From positions 4,398,001 to 4,462,000 of the forward strand of contig OY718805.1 of NCBI GenBank assembly GCA_963070105.1: a DNA stretch of 64,000 bases, read 5' to 3'. The position numbers and the translations under genes were made by a program. Position 1 is the first letter of the stretch, and each line of letters begins with the position of its first letter. The stretch is from Litomosoides sigmodontis. Taxonomy: Eukaryota > Nematoda > Chromadorea > Rhabditida > Onchocercidae. The notes under the pieces are model-generated. The model saw nothing but the letters and a program-made list of their open reading frames with translations. It ran no database searches and was not told where the DNA came from. Below are positions 14,535-26,800 of the stretch, in pieces.

Positions 14535-15067
14535 ATGTCACAAAACGCCGCTCAGATTCGTAAACAACTCATAAATTTGGAAAGAGACGAGAGAGCATTG
14601 CAACGACTTCACGTCAACTTTACAGGTTGTTTTATCTCATGTTTTTTCTGCTCTCGACAAGTTAAATTGATTTACTTTTGTTGGAAGGGAGAGAACATGA
14701 TGAAAGTCCATCTAATTGATTTTTTTAGCACGTATAAATTTTCTTTGCAAGTGACATTTGAAGCACGAGATTTTTTAAAGCCAATAAGATAAGCTGAGAC
14801 AAACTTGTGCTTCAGTTCTTTCGTTTTGCAGTAATAAGGCCAAAATAAATCAGATTATTGAAAGTATTGCTTTTTATTGATTGAGTTGAGGCACTTGTTG
14901 TGTTTGTGAAACATGACTGTTTATCTTAAGGTTTGGCACGAGTCTTACAATTAGAATCGATGCGATTGGATGCACTGAAAAGTAGAATCCAGTCTTCACA
15001 ATCTACATCAAGTCCTAACACTTCTGCAGGGCCAGATTTCAGTTCAATTAAAATGTCGGATTCTTGA
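14535..15067 (+). CDS. Small coiled-coil protein, unrecognised (75 aa)
   Basis: Two exons, 14535-14625 and 14931-15067, join in phase 1 with good GT and AG sites and encode 75 residues. The protein is mostly one charged helix (RKQLINLERDERALQRLH, then LARVLQLESMRLDALKSRI) that could form a coiled coil, ending in a Ser-rich tail. No signal peptide or membrane segment is visible. A poly(A) signal at 15235-15240 supports a separate transcript. It sits between lin-7 and ISCA2 in the same orientation with spacers of 667 and 416 nt. The helical pattern suggests a small adaptor or complex subunit, but I do not recognise the family and assign no function. That it is a real gene is fairly likely from the splice and poly(A) context. 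Confidence 0.6.
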
Positions 15068-15473
15068 ATCGGTATTGTCTCATTTCATTTTTCGAGCGTT
15101 AGATCTGGAATCTTAAAACCTGCTTTGATATCGTGGCGCAACACGCAACGCCTTGTGTTCCGAATTTTATAAAGATTGCACCTTGCTGACATTTGAACCC
15201 TGCAAATTTTGTCTAATTAGTAAAATGATGTGGAAATAAACGTTATACTTCATTACTCATTTTTTTGATGAAAAATTCGTTTACTGTGCTATGGCTCGAC
15301 TTTCTATCTGTTTCTTTTATCTTGATCATCGCTTTTTCTGGTGGAAGTGAGACATGAACTTATGTTATTAAAGATGTATTTCGACAAGTGAACTGCAGCG
15401 TCATAAAAATTGTTGCTTTGCGTGTCAGTGAAAAAAGCTGATTTATCACAACCTCATTTTATCATTTCCAGAC

Positions 15474-15491
15474 ATGAAAAATAATGAATAG
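15474..15491 (+). promoter_or_regulatory. Minimal upstream ORF overlapping the ISCA2 start
   Basis: The first ATG after the acceptor ending at 15471 opens a five-codon frame that ends in TAG at 15489-15491. It overlaps the ISCA2 start codon (15484) in another frame. If the mRNA begins at this acceptor, ribosomes meet this ATG first, which could lower ISCA2 translation or force leaky scanning. The arrangement is read directly; its effect is inferred. Confidence 0.45.
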
Positions 15492-16091
15492 ATCAAAAAC
15501 TGCAGTGAGGAATTGGCGTGTATTGTTTGCGGTTGGAAAAGGCTACGCGAAGGATGGTGCTTCTACTGATTTGAAAATAACTGAAAATTGTGTTAATCGC
15601 CTTCGAGAAGTTGCTAGCGCCGGGGAGCACTTGAGAATAATGGTCGATGGTGGAGGATGTTCTGGTTTTGAGTATAAAATGAGTTTAGACAATAAAATCA
15701 ATAACGATGATTTTGTTTTCTGCAAAGATCATATTAAAGTCGTTGTTGACGAGGTTTAATTTTCATTTTTCTTAGAGAATTTATAGTATTTCAGAAGGGG
15801 AGATTGAGCTTCATGACAAACTCTGCCGCTCCATTTTACAAAGTTTACCAGTGTCCTCGTTCCAAGATTGTCATAGGCGTCTTCAAATTTAGAGGCTCCT
15901 AGGCATTTATTTCAGTACAATTTTGATGTTGCGTAAAACATGCGGCGTTTCAGCGGTCGCTACAATTTTTAAAAGGCGCAACAGTCGATTATGCAGAAGA
16001 CTTGATGCGATCATCATTTCGCATCGTTGATAATCCGATCGCTGAAAAGGGTTGTTCTTGCGGGTCGTCATTTGCTGTCAAAATGGATTAG
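15484..16091 (+). CDS. ISCA2: Mitochondrial iron-sulfur assembly protein ISCA2 (A-type)
   Basis: ISCA2 works with ISCA1 and IBA57 in the mitochondrial matrix to build 4Fe-4S clusters for aconitase, lipoate synthase and complex I. Exons 15484-15753 and 15954-16091 join in phase 0 to give 135 residues. All three conserved cysteines of A-type proteins are present: one in [15 protein letters not shown] and two in [13 protein letters not shown] at the C-terminus. The second exon ([20 protein letters not shown]) matches human [20 protein letters not shown]. The N-terminal 25 residues are basic and acid-free, consistent with a mitochondrial presequence. A poly(A) signal is at 16163-16168. TTC19, also mitochondrial, begins only 348 nt downstream. 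Confidence 0.93.
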
Positions 16092-16438
16092 TTTTTTGCT
16101 GTGATTAGAAATAATATTGTCGTATTATTTATTTATTCTTCAAATGAGTGCTTTTTACTTCGAATAAACGTCATCATGCTTTGATCGATGGATCTAAAAA
16201 TAAAGTTGACTCAAAAGCAATACTTTCTTAAGTGGTGATGACGAACGTACCGTATATTTTTTGAATGAAATAGAGACCTGAGATAGTAGAAGCTTCTGCT
16301 ATGAGACTGAAATTTACTAGAAAGTTTTCACTTAGAAAAAACTTTTCTGCTAAATCGTTGAAAATTTTGCCGTTATTGGGCATTTCCGTCATTGTGAACT
16401 TGACTTTAGAGTACCTTCATGGTACCTGATTATTAAAG

Positions 16439-18915
16439 ATGCAAGGAAGATTGCTGAACTGGTACCCGTTCGTATTTCGTAAGCAACGATCGCTGGCTGC
16501 ACTGATAGGCTTTTCAAAACTTCTAAGGGAGCATGACCAAAGAAGCGGACACAAAAAGGGTTATTCGGATCGCTGCCGATGGTTTACGCGATGTGCTGTT
16601 GCGCCTTTACTCGGCTTCTCGTTGATGACTACATTCAAGGATTTACTTGGAACACCACCATTTGAACTTGATAAAGATCCGCTAAAACATAAAATCAAGA
16701 TGGTAAGAATCACGTCGACTTGTATAGTTCTGATCAAAATTTAACTCTCAGCACAATGCAGTAGGTAGAGGACTCTCTCATTACTGTTAAGATAACTCTT
16801 CAGAATGTTGTCATTTAGTGACATCTGCTTTTTTAGTGATTGATGTAATAACTTTTTTCAACTTTTACAATATCTTGTGAAATATATGATGAGATAGTAC
16901 TAAGTGCATTTAAAGGCATGGTTATATAGGAAGCAGCACAAGTATGATCAAGCGGTGATGGTCTTGGAGGAAGCAATGCAAATAGCCCCTGAACGAAATA
17001 ATGAGTTAATTGTTAGTCGCGTTATTGACGAATTAGCCAACACTTATTATGAAATGGGGAAACTGGATGAAGCAGAGCAGGCTTTCCGCAGCCTTTTGCA
17101 ACGGTTTGCTTATTTTTGCCAACATTTTTGGCATTAGTTTTTAACGTTTGTCTACGGAACTACTTTATCTGAATAGAAGGCGTTACATTTGTTCTGTTAT
17201 TGCGAATTACATCGATTTTGAGTTTATCTGTCATCACTTTCGGAGCTCCAATGTACATCCCAAGTTCTCTACTATAATTATTAAGAATAACATTTTTGAA
17301 AGCGTTGAATAAAAGACACTTTTATTTTTCGACGTTAGCTATTCAGGCTAATAAATCTACATAAGAAGCAGGATAACGACCCCGAATTTATCGATGTGAG
17401 CCTCAAATTATCAGATATATTTGCTCAGAAAGGTAAACTGGATGATGCCGAAATTGGTTACAAGCATTGCACTGCGAGACAAATGAAAGTGTGTAACAGA
17501 ATTTGGAATTTTTTTTCTGTGAAACATGCTTTGAAGATTCCTTTCTTTTGAAATAGTTTATGATTTCCACATTTGATAGATGGTAATAGTCGTGCAATTT
17601 GTTAGTGATTAAGCTGAACTTTGTTTAAGGTAGTCGAGAAGCACATGGCAAAATATTCAATAAATTACAGTGGTTCTTATGACATTCCACAAGTCATTAA
17701 CCAGTACGGAGCTGTATTCACAGATCCTCTTGCTCTTTACGGCTTGTGTCTCGAACAATATGCTCACTTCATTGTAAGTCTAGTTCACCGCATTTTTTTA
17801 ATATAATTCGAACGCTGTAGATCTGATACAAGTATGTATGCATGAAGAAAAAAGATCATTGTTTGTTTAACAGTAAGTATTGCAGGTACGATACAGGGAA
17901 GAAAAAAGGTTGGATGATACTACGCAACTCATGGACGAAGCATTGAAGGTAGTTTCTCAAAAAAATTCCTCTTCACTCTGATACTGTTTGTAATTTCATC
18001 AAGCCATTGCAGACGTATTCTTCAATAAAATGAGCATATAACTTCAGATCTCGCATCAGATTTATGGCATTAACTGTTTCCACACAATTAATATGCTAAA
18101 TAATTATGGCGCTTTGCTGATTTCCAGGAACAGGTAAATTTCGTTCAACGGACTGGTTAGCTAATATTACTTTTCTTATAAAAGGAGTGACAATAATCGT
18201 TTATTTATTTATTATAGCAATACCTCCATAAGATTCATGATACTATTTTCCTCGAACAGCCGAAGAAATCTGCGTGTTCTTCATGGCTGATCCGAAAGTG
18301 TTAATGTCACCTAGCTTTCCAATGGAAAGCTCCACTGGAAGGAGTGGGGCTTTAGATAGAATTTAAGTAATAATGCAAATTCGAGTTTCACGATTAATCA
18401 GGTTTTTTAAATTTGCTAAAACCAATTAGGTTTGATCTCGCAAAAAAGTATTTGGAAATTGGTATAGATAGGATATTGTATATCGATGAATGCAGCAGTC
18501 TCTTACCTGGATACTACTGTAACTATTCAGAGGCGCTTTACCATTGCGGTCAAAGGTGTGTTACTTCGAGCTATATTAGAGCATTGTCGAATAAAATAAG
18601 ATTAAAGGAAATCTTTCACACCACTAAGATTAAATTAAAAAGATCTCCGCAACGAATTATCCCTAACTTCGTGTATCAAATATATAGCTTACACTGACCA
18701 GTGCAAACTTTTTCAGGTCTTTGTCCAACATCCAGTGACCCACCGGAGACAAAATGCTACTGATGATTTTGACTAATGCATTAAATTTCAGATTAGAAGC
18801 ACTGCAATATGCAAAAAAGGCTGTCAGTTTATCTAATTCCGAATCAAAAAAATTAAAGGATTATACAGTGAGGTTCCTCCAAGACATGGAAAAGGATTAC
18901 AATCGACGTCGATGA
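16439..18915 (+). CDS. TTC19: TTC19, mitochondrial TPR protein for complex III
   Basis: TTC19 is an inner-membrane-associated TPR protein that helps clear Rieske-subunit N-terminal fragments from respiratory complex III. Nine exons join in phase: 16439-16702, 16752-16764 (13 nt), 16905-17103, 17347-17488, 17630-17773, 17886-17948, 18048-18133, 18430-18555 and 18792-18915. They give 386 residues against 380 in human. The basic, acid-poor N-terminus looks like a mitochondrial presequence. TPR helices follow (YDQAVMVLEEAMQIAPE; ELANTYYEMGKLDEAEQAF; IDVSLKLSDIFAQKGKLDDA), and ALYGLCLEQYAHF aligns with human LLGMCLDACARYL. The 13-nt exon is needed because without it the frame meets TAA at the next exon. 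A poly(A) signal is at 19252-19257. Confidence 0.88.
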
Positions 18916-19413
18916 CGACATGTGCATTAATCATTTTTGTTGTTCACTGGTGGCTTTCGTCTTTTAGAATTACATTTCAGTGTTTTTAGTGTGGCCAAAT
19001 GTTTTGAGAAAGTGTGTTAAAAATAATGATGATTCAAATTTTTTCTGGCAATCTTCTAATTAATTTTAGTATCACCGAACGCAGTCACACTTTAGATCTA
19101 CTAAGTTATTATCTCTGCCAAATACATCTAAGCTTATTAAGTTTTAGGAGTTCCCCTCTTCAAGCAAGCTAAAAGATTTCGGGGAGTGAACACTTTAGGG
19201 TTATTTAATCATTGAGTGATTTTTGGATACCATGGAGGTGTAAAAGCAATGAATAAAAAGCCGAAAAATATGTCAAAATTAACATTCCAGCTGAACTTCA
19301 TTTTGTCAGGGGAAAAATTTTTAATTAAGATATGTAAATATAAAGGACTGTGTACGCGGAACTGCTAACTTCAAATACATTAATTTAAAAAACGGAATGT
19401 TTTCTACACTTCA
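18916..19413. other. Convergent 3' ends of TTC19 and MRPL27
   Basis: TTC19 (plus) and the L27-like gene (minus) end tail to tail here. AATAAA at 19252-19257 serves TTC19. No further gene is seen. Confidence 0.5.
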
Positions 19414-20074
19414 TCAAATTTCATTCAACAACCTGAACGACTGTGACATATCCAGTGGAAGCACATTGAATGTTAATTTGTAAACTTCCTCCATACCTTC
19501 ATAGACTAGCATTTCAGGTATAGAAAAATCTGGATTTATTTTCTCTCGAGTAATCATCACGTGACCGTCCGTTATCGCTTTGAGCAGCAGTTGTCCACCT
19601 CGATCTCTTTTTAAATATACCTTAAAACAGAATAAACTATGAAAACAGTGTCCGGCGAATCTATATTAACAATTTTACAAAAGTACGACTTATTAGTAAC
19701 CGAAGGGTGCATTTACAAAACTTCGAAATTATCCGACCTACTTCCCAATCCGAAATTTCGCCCATCTTCAGCACAGAATAACTTTAATACAAACATGAAA
19801 GTGGTCCGAAAGACCGTATCTACCACACGCGATGATATTTACATAGTTTACAATGACAGACTGAGGATACTCGTACATTTAAGCCAGGATGAAAATTCAT
19901 CTTGTGTTGACACACTAAGAGATCGTCTTTTCGTACCAAGTCGCCCTCAGTCCTGTAAATTCCTCTGAATGGTATGTTTCGTCTTGGTCGCAGCAAGTTA
20001 CGAGCAATCGAATAAACTGGTGAAGAAATTCGAACTAGCACTAAACTGCCACCAGTACATGCTGGCACCAACAT
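19414..20074 (-). CDS. MRPL27: Probable mitochondrial ribosomal protein L27 (bL27m)
   Basis: bL27 sits near the peptidyl-transferase centre of the large subunit. Two minus-strand exons (20074-19871 and 19620-19414) join in phase 0 through an intron with GT and TTTTAAG ends. Exon 1 ends GDLVRKDDLLVCQHKMNFHPGLNVR, matching the place of human [24 protein letters not shown]. Exon 2 continues VYLKRDRGGQLLLKAITDGH, like [20 protein letters not shown], and ends near LTFNVLPLDM with a stop at 19414-19416. The start at 20074 is uncertain: an acceptor lies 2 nt upstream of that ATG, so it may be trans-spliced or may continue from an earlier exon. The usual glycine-rich N-terminus of bL27 is weak here (TGGS only). 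Plus-strand open frames across the locus are shadows. Confidence 0.6.
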
Positions 20075-20379
20075 ATCTGAAAATTACACAATATGCTCCG
20101 AATATAATCATTTTATGCGCAAAAAATGTTTGCCAGCTTGCCAATATTTTTCCGTCAACAAATCATACGGTAAAACACGTTAAACGTGGAAATGTGATCT
20201 AATCGATAAGTTATACATCAGTTTTACGGAACGGTAATCAGTCTGTAATGCGAAATTGCAGAGTCATACAAGTAACACTAACAGGAGATTATTGAAAAGG
20301 CATCTGCACTTGCTATGAGGAAATGACATACTGAATATCAATTAGAAATCACAAATTTCGTTTCAGGTGATAAATCCAA

Positions 20380-20655
20380 ATGAATATGCATATTGTGGAT
20401 ATGCCTATATTCTACTCATTACTCCTGCTCCAGTACGAGTATGATCAGATTCCCAGCTCTATTGTCCTTTATGTCACAAAATACAAATTACAATTGAAAA
20501 ATAAAATTAATGCAAGCGGACGAAGTTTTCATGTAAGTTGCATGGTCTGGAATGGCGAAGTACGAGAGTGTGATTTTCCTCATCCCAATGTTTACCTTGG
20601 ATGCGCCGTTGACGATTTGAATCGAAAAGAAGCCAGTAGGTTTTTACGTTGTTAA
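20380..20655 (+). CDS. Possible small secreted-protein ORF (91 aa), uncertain
   Basis: The ATG at 20380 lies 13 nt after a good acceptor (CGTTTCAG ending at 20366), the arrangement expected for a trans-spliced start. The frame begins with a short hydrophobic run (MPIFYSLLLLQ) that could be a signal peptide, and has cysteines at C..ECDF..LGCAV and the end. A strong donor (CAT/GTAAGT near 20531) inside the frame means the real first exon may stop there. The minus strand of the same stretch is also partly open. I do not recognise the protein; it could also be a 5' exon of TEX2, which starts 200 nt downstream. Confidence 0.25.
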   Translation: MNMHIVDMPIFYSLLLLQYEYDQIPSSIVLYVTKYKLQLKNKINASGRSFHVSCMVWNGEVRECDFPHPNVYLGCAVDDLNRKEASRFLRC

Positions 20656-20868
20656 TTGAATTGCATCGACCACGTCCCTCTATTTCATCACTCCCCGAAA
20701 CCGGTTCTTTTGTTTGTCTTTCGGTCAGTGTAGGAGGAAGGGGAGTTCAGCTTTGATGTGAAAGAGTTATAGCATTTGCTTATTAATGCTCTGTCATGCT
20801 TATCAAACACTGTCTAATGTCTAATATTACATTGCTTTAGGTTACATAATTTCAGGTTGTGCTTCTTA

Positions 20869-23800
20869 ATGGAGCCCGGTGAAAACTGTGGTAATCGCTA
20901 TGGAAAAAGGATACGCAATGCAAGCAGTATGTTCCTCTTGTATTCATTTATTCATGAATAACATAACAGTGTCCATTCTGCGAAGAGTGATTAGTGGATG
21001 ATAGGATAGTGTAAAATAAAGCGTTCTGTTAGTTAACTTCTAAATTAAATCATAAATGGACGACAGAAAGATAGGCTTGGAGAGAAATATTTGTGCTTTT
21101 TTGCACGAAAGAAGATCCAAGGTTAGGTGTCTTTTTTTTGTTTTTTTAAGGTGTTTTTTTTTGTGTTTAGGTGAAAATTTTTTTGAACAAATAGTTGTAA
21201 TGAATGTATTAATATTTATTCTTATGAAACTTTATCATTCAAATCTTCAGAAATTCCTGTTGTCAAATTCACAAAAGCAAAGGAAGAGCCAGCATCCTCT
21301 GTTCTCTCATCTTTTCATAGTCATGAAAGCGGTAAGTATTTGTCTAGTGTTAAGCGATAGAGCGCTGAATATTGTGTTTTTATTTCGCTTGAAGCTCTGT
21401 TATATATTGTTTAGAAATTAAATGATAAAAAACCGAATTCCTCCAGAGGACAGCGGAAAATTTGGGGTGTCGTTTGATGATTCGGTTGTTGTAAATGCAT
21501 TCAGTCAGGCTAATGATGGAAGCCAAGTTCGCGAACAACCAAAACACTCAAGAGCGCAAAAGTTTTTGTCAGTTTTGTCGGTGAGTCTAACAGTCACTTC
21601 CATCCATTAAATTTGATCTCCTTTTTTACAGATTTAGATCACTAAACATTCGTCAGCGATCTAAATACTGTCGTAGCTATCACGTTTAGATGTATTTCTC
21701 GCACACCGGATCTGGTGTTATCAGTTTCTTTATTGAATATTGATGAAGAATTCATGATTTTATTAGCTAATGACATATTATCATTTTCTTTGTGTTTCTC
21801 TCTTGCACACTACATTTTCTTGACCAATACGGAAATCCGTTAATCTAAAAAAAGATTTCAGTTTGTAAAACAGTTTTATTTCTTAAAGAAACACTTTTGG
21901 TGATATTTACACAGTTCCATTTTGTTTTTAAAGGAAAAAGAAAACAAATTTAAAATATTTGAAGTGTTTTGCTGCACTTGTTATTTTTTCCAGCAAGGAA
22001 CAAGTGGATGTGATAGTGACTTAACTGCTTCATGCAATTGTAAAAGCAGAACTGCAAGAACGTCGAGAAGGGAACTGCAGTCCGCTTCATCTCTTAATGT
22101 AATGAACTTGTTTTTATTTAAGCATCTTTTGTAGCCCCCACAAAATCGCTGGAAATGAGTAAGGATGAAAGAAAGTGTAATGAGGCAAAAAGGAAAATGA
22201 AGCGAAGAAAGTCAGGGGAAGATCATAATATTTGCAACGCCAATGCATGCTTTTGGTGGGATATGGAATTTCATAACTTTAAACCTAAAGGTCAGTTGTC
22301 GATCACTGTTGCCTATTTCAGCAATCTGAAGTAATCAGTGCAGGAACTAGTGACAGAGATTCATTTGGTTCTAGTGATTCATCATTTCGGGCAGAAAATA
22401 TGTCTTGTATGTCTGCTGTCTTGGATGAAACTAAGAATAATGAGCTTCAGCAAACGCACCTAGGTAAGAATAAAAAAGTTACAAGTATGAATTTTGGTCG
22501 AGTGATATCAACTGATCCATTTATTGTTCACTATTATGGAAATTTGGAATGATTTTAGGCAGTCTGCGTTTGAAACAGAAATTTGCTTAAAATTTATGTA
22601 GGTTTCATCCTAAAACGAATTGGCATTTATTTTCAGAAAATAGTTACTCTTGTGGAGAAATTCATCAGTCGTTTGCTATTCAAGATGCCCACTGCGCCGA
22701 GAGTGAAATTGGAATGCAAAATCGCTGCCATTCGACAACAGAATCAATTCCTGCAAATAAAGTATGTTAGTGCGTTATGTCAAGATGTCATTTTTTATTT
22801 TTCCGAAAGAAGAGAATTTAGGAAACATTAACTTACAACGTTTCAGCATGGCTTTGAATAAATTTGGCTATTCTTACACATGGCCTCTTCGAAGCTTTGT
22901 TATTTTGTCTCAGTGATATATTTAACACATTTCGAAAATCGAATCATTTTCTAGGATTTACTTATTCAGTCATCATCTTTTTTCAACTGGTTCCATCTCT
23001 TTAATGCAGCTGGTGGTAAAAGTAACAAAGTTATCAAGTTGGAGCAGCCGTCGATGTTTCAGGTTTTGATCAAGAGGTAAGTTATGCTTTTACTACAATG
23101 TGGATATTGAAGAGTTTGCTGATGGTTAAAGCTGCTGTACTCTTATGCATTAATATCAGCTCAACCAAAAAGATTAAATGAAGACTAAGATCTATTATGA
23201 TATTTATTCATATACCTACATCAAGGATTAGGTAGGCCGGAGATATTATTGTAACAATAAACATGGTGTAAACTACTTTATTTATAGAAGTGGAACCACT
23301 AATTTATCGTTTTAGGCATCAAATTTTACCTTTTTTACGGCATCGCGTTCTTTCATCGCTTCTGCTTCTTACATTCTCCATCCTTTTTCCCGGTTTGTAT
23401 TTTTGTACATATATTTGGTGTTATCACAATTCCTTGAGAATTACAAGACTTTCAGGAAAAATTTTCATAATCTCGTTTTTTTTGATAAATTTTGCAATAA
23501 GTTATTTTTTCAGGTTTCTTAAGCGGTTTTTTTTGGGGTTTATATATATCATTTGTGTGCTTCCTGTACTTTTTTGTATCTGAACCAGTGAATAAGAATC
23601 TTCCCGTACATAGCAGTGTTGTTCCGAACATATCTGAAGAATTTAAAGAGCAAGAAATTTCAAGAAATAAAATACATAAGGTCAGCGCTATTATTTTCAA
23701 CTTTTTAGTTTGATTTGCTGACTGTTAACTAGTAACACAATAGTTTCAAATAAATTTTTTTTAGTTTTGATCTGTTTTCCGTGGTTAATATAATACCATT

Positions 23801-26800
23801 ACAATTGATAGCACTGTTCATTGGTGTAAGCATTACTTTGTTATGCTGAGCTTTGCTTTATGATCCTTCATAGTTTATCTTATATGGAGAGTATCGAATA
23901 CAGCATTCATTCGAAGAATTGAGTCACGTTCTGTTAAGTAAAGTGAAACAGCTTATTTAGTTTATTTACTAAATCTATCGCAATTCTGACGTTTTCCCAG
24001 AGTATAATTACAATGTCCATGAATTATATTAACCATGAACATGATTACGTTAACGAGTTGTTGATCGTTGGTATGATTAGCCTTGTATGAATATATTATG
24101 ACCTTATAGGGCTGGATGAATGAACTTCGTGGCAAATATGATTCATCTACTTATCATGTTAATAGTGCTCAGACGGTTCTTGTACGCCTTGATGGTAATT
24201 TACTGCGCATTTCACGCCCAGAGCGAGCTGTTCTAAAACATGCATTTCATACTGACCCCACACTGACAAATGCAGAACCAACAATTTCGAGCCAAAGCAT
24301 ATACAATTTAATGGGAGCTACGGTAACGTAATTTCTATTCTTAACTTTTTTACTTCATTTTTGTGTAGTTGTTCTTATCAGCGGTCTACATTTCGTATGT
24401 TTAGGTTACTCTACGACCTAAACGTTTAGCAAGAAGACGTTGGTGGAGTCGTAAATACCCAATACATATTCGCTTGGCTTCTAGAAATAGTGAAATATCG
24501 AGATTTCCATTACTTCGAAGATCGCTTTCTGCGAATGAAGGAATTGATTTTTCGAAGTCTGCATTATCCAGTAACGCAGATTGCGGTATCATTGGACACC
24601 AGTTAACTGGAGAGAAAAAAGAGAAATTAAGGTCAACGATTTATGCAATACTGAAATTGGAAAGGAAAATTAAAATCCTTAAAGATCTTATAATTGATGT
24701 GATGTGACAATCTCTTTGTATCTTGCGGTTAGAGAAAACTCAATATTAAACCGAACTAAATTTCTAAAATTCATTCAACCACGATTTACGTTTTTACATG
24801 AAGCGTGGTGTAATTAATTTATAAAAACTAGTCTCGGACTTTTGTGATTTTTTTTAACCAAATGTGCCCAGCGTCATCTTATTGTACAAGCGCAATGTAT
24901 TAGTTTTCATTTTAAGGTCACCCGGATCAGTAGAAGCGATGCATAAAAAAAGTATGAAACGTCATTCACAGGAGAATCGTAGTGGACATTCGCGTACGTT
25001 TTCCTTGTTGCTCCTAACATTCTGTGATACATCAGTTGCTGAAAAGCTAGATAACCAATTTAATCAATTAAGCTGCTTTATAATGGTATGGCACAATTTT
25101 CTTAGGTTGGCATATCTGGAAACAACACATTTTTGCAGATTGTATGCTCTGTACAGAAAGTAGTGAGGAAAGTTCAGATGAGAGTTTATTCTCTGATGAA
25201 TGTGAAAATGATCGAAGTAAGGATTTAGCGAGAGGCCGAAGTTTATACTTCTTTGTTCGTAGCGCTAGAGAAAAAGAACGCTGGTTTCACAGGTACTTTA
25301 AAAAATGAAAATTACAACTTTCAATTGTCATATGGGATGTGGAAATTGCGTAAGTGCTAGTTTTTCTAGCACTGGCACGCATCAGAATTGCATTTGCATG
25401 ATATCGTTATTGGCTCGTTGTAAGTTGATATTCTAGGACGTTTTAAGTTTGTTGCCTAACGCAAACTTTTGCTGGTAATTGTTTAATCACCAACTTTGAT
25501 ATTTCCATCAGTTCAACTGCGGTAACTGGACTATTGCAGGTTACGAGAAGCGTGCAGTAAGTGCAGCATAGGGAATGCGACGGTTGAGGTAGCTCTTTAG
25601 CTATTTGGACGATTTTTGCTTTGAATATAAAATTCAACCTGAAATCTTGTCAGCTGATAGCTCACACGATTAGATATAGATTTAAGATGAGTAATATCTG
25701 ATAGCATTTGAGCAAAATTTGAAAGTTTCAACCGAATAGAGTCAAGTATTCCAAACAGTTGAGGTGGGCAAGATGCACATAGAGTTGAACTGCTGACAAA
25801 TGCATTGTCGTCGGCAAACGAACAAGTCGGAAGTAAAGCATAATTTACATGAATCATAATTAGTGTATGAAGTACTGGATGTGAAGTATGGTTAATCGAG
25901 TCGGAAACATTTGTATTAAGTGATTGGATTGGACTTTTTAGTAGAAGATAATGTTGTAGATTCCAAAGACCGATGTAAAAGAAGTTTTGACGGACCGTCG
26001 TTTTTCACTTCCTTTATCAACAATGCACTCAGATTCGTTGAAACTAAGTTTGGAGCATTTTCTTTACGTCAGTAATCGCACGCAGTTCAACGAGTATGAA
26101 ACTTGATTTTGATTTCATACTTTTTCTAATATTTGTCAGTTTCGAAATAGTAAGTTTCTTGAGTAATTTTCGGTTTTCATTTTTGAGATCTAACTATTTA
26201 ATTCCGCATAGGTGTATTGATGAAATTCTCAAAATTTTACGTGAGGGGAACGAAAAACAAACTGATAGCAATGTTGTATACATGGATTTGGGACGTAACA
26301 AATGGAATCCTGGAAAGGCTGATACCGACTCACAGCTTGTTATGTCTGTAAATGCATTAGCTGCTAGGTTTGAATTTCATCCTCTGACACTCAATTTCCC
26401 AATAATTTTATCGTAAATACTTATGCATGGCATGAAATACATCTGAGATGTAAATGAGCGATCTTTTTTTCTCTTCTTATATTTTCAGAAAAGTGATTAT
26501 TTTCGGTAGTTACTAAAGTTTGCGTAATATGTTTCAGAATATTTTATGATTTTTGCCGAAATGCATATTGGTGTGAACAAGTGCAGGACAAAATTCAGTC
26601 CAAATTAGCCACTCTTCATGTTAGTTTGTGGTTTTTTTGGAAACCTGTGTATTTAAGTAGTGCATTGTCATTTTGAAACAATAAAATGAATAACCGAGAG
26701 ATTTCACTAACTAAAAGCTGGAATAAAATTTATTCGTTGTAAACAACATTGCTGGAAAACAGGCGCTTAGATTTTCTTTTGCTAACTGATTTTGATTCAA

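Noticed and set aside
19639..19968. 109-codon plus-strand open frame
   Set aside because: It lies antisense to the L27-like exons and intron, has no splice context or family match, and is best read as a shadow.
25597..25857. 86-codon minus-strand frame inside TEX2
   Set aside because: No acceptor or donor context or family match was seen, and it lies between well-supported plus-strand TEX2 exons.
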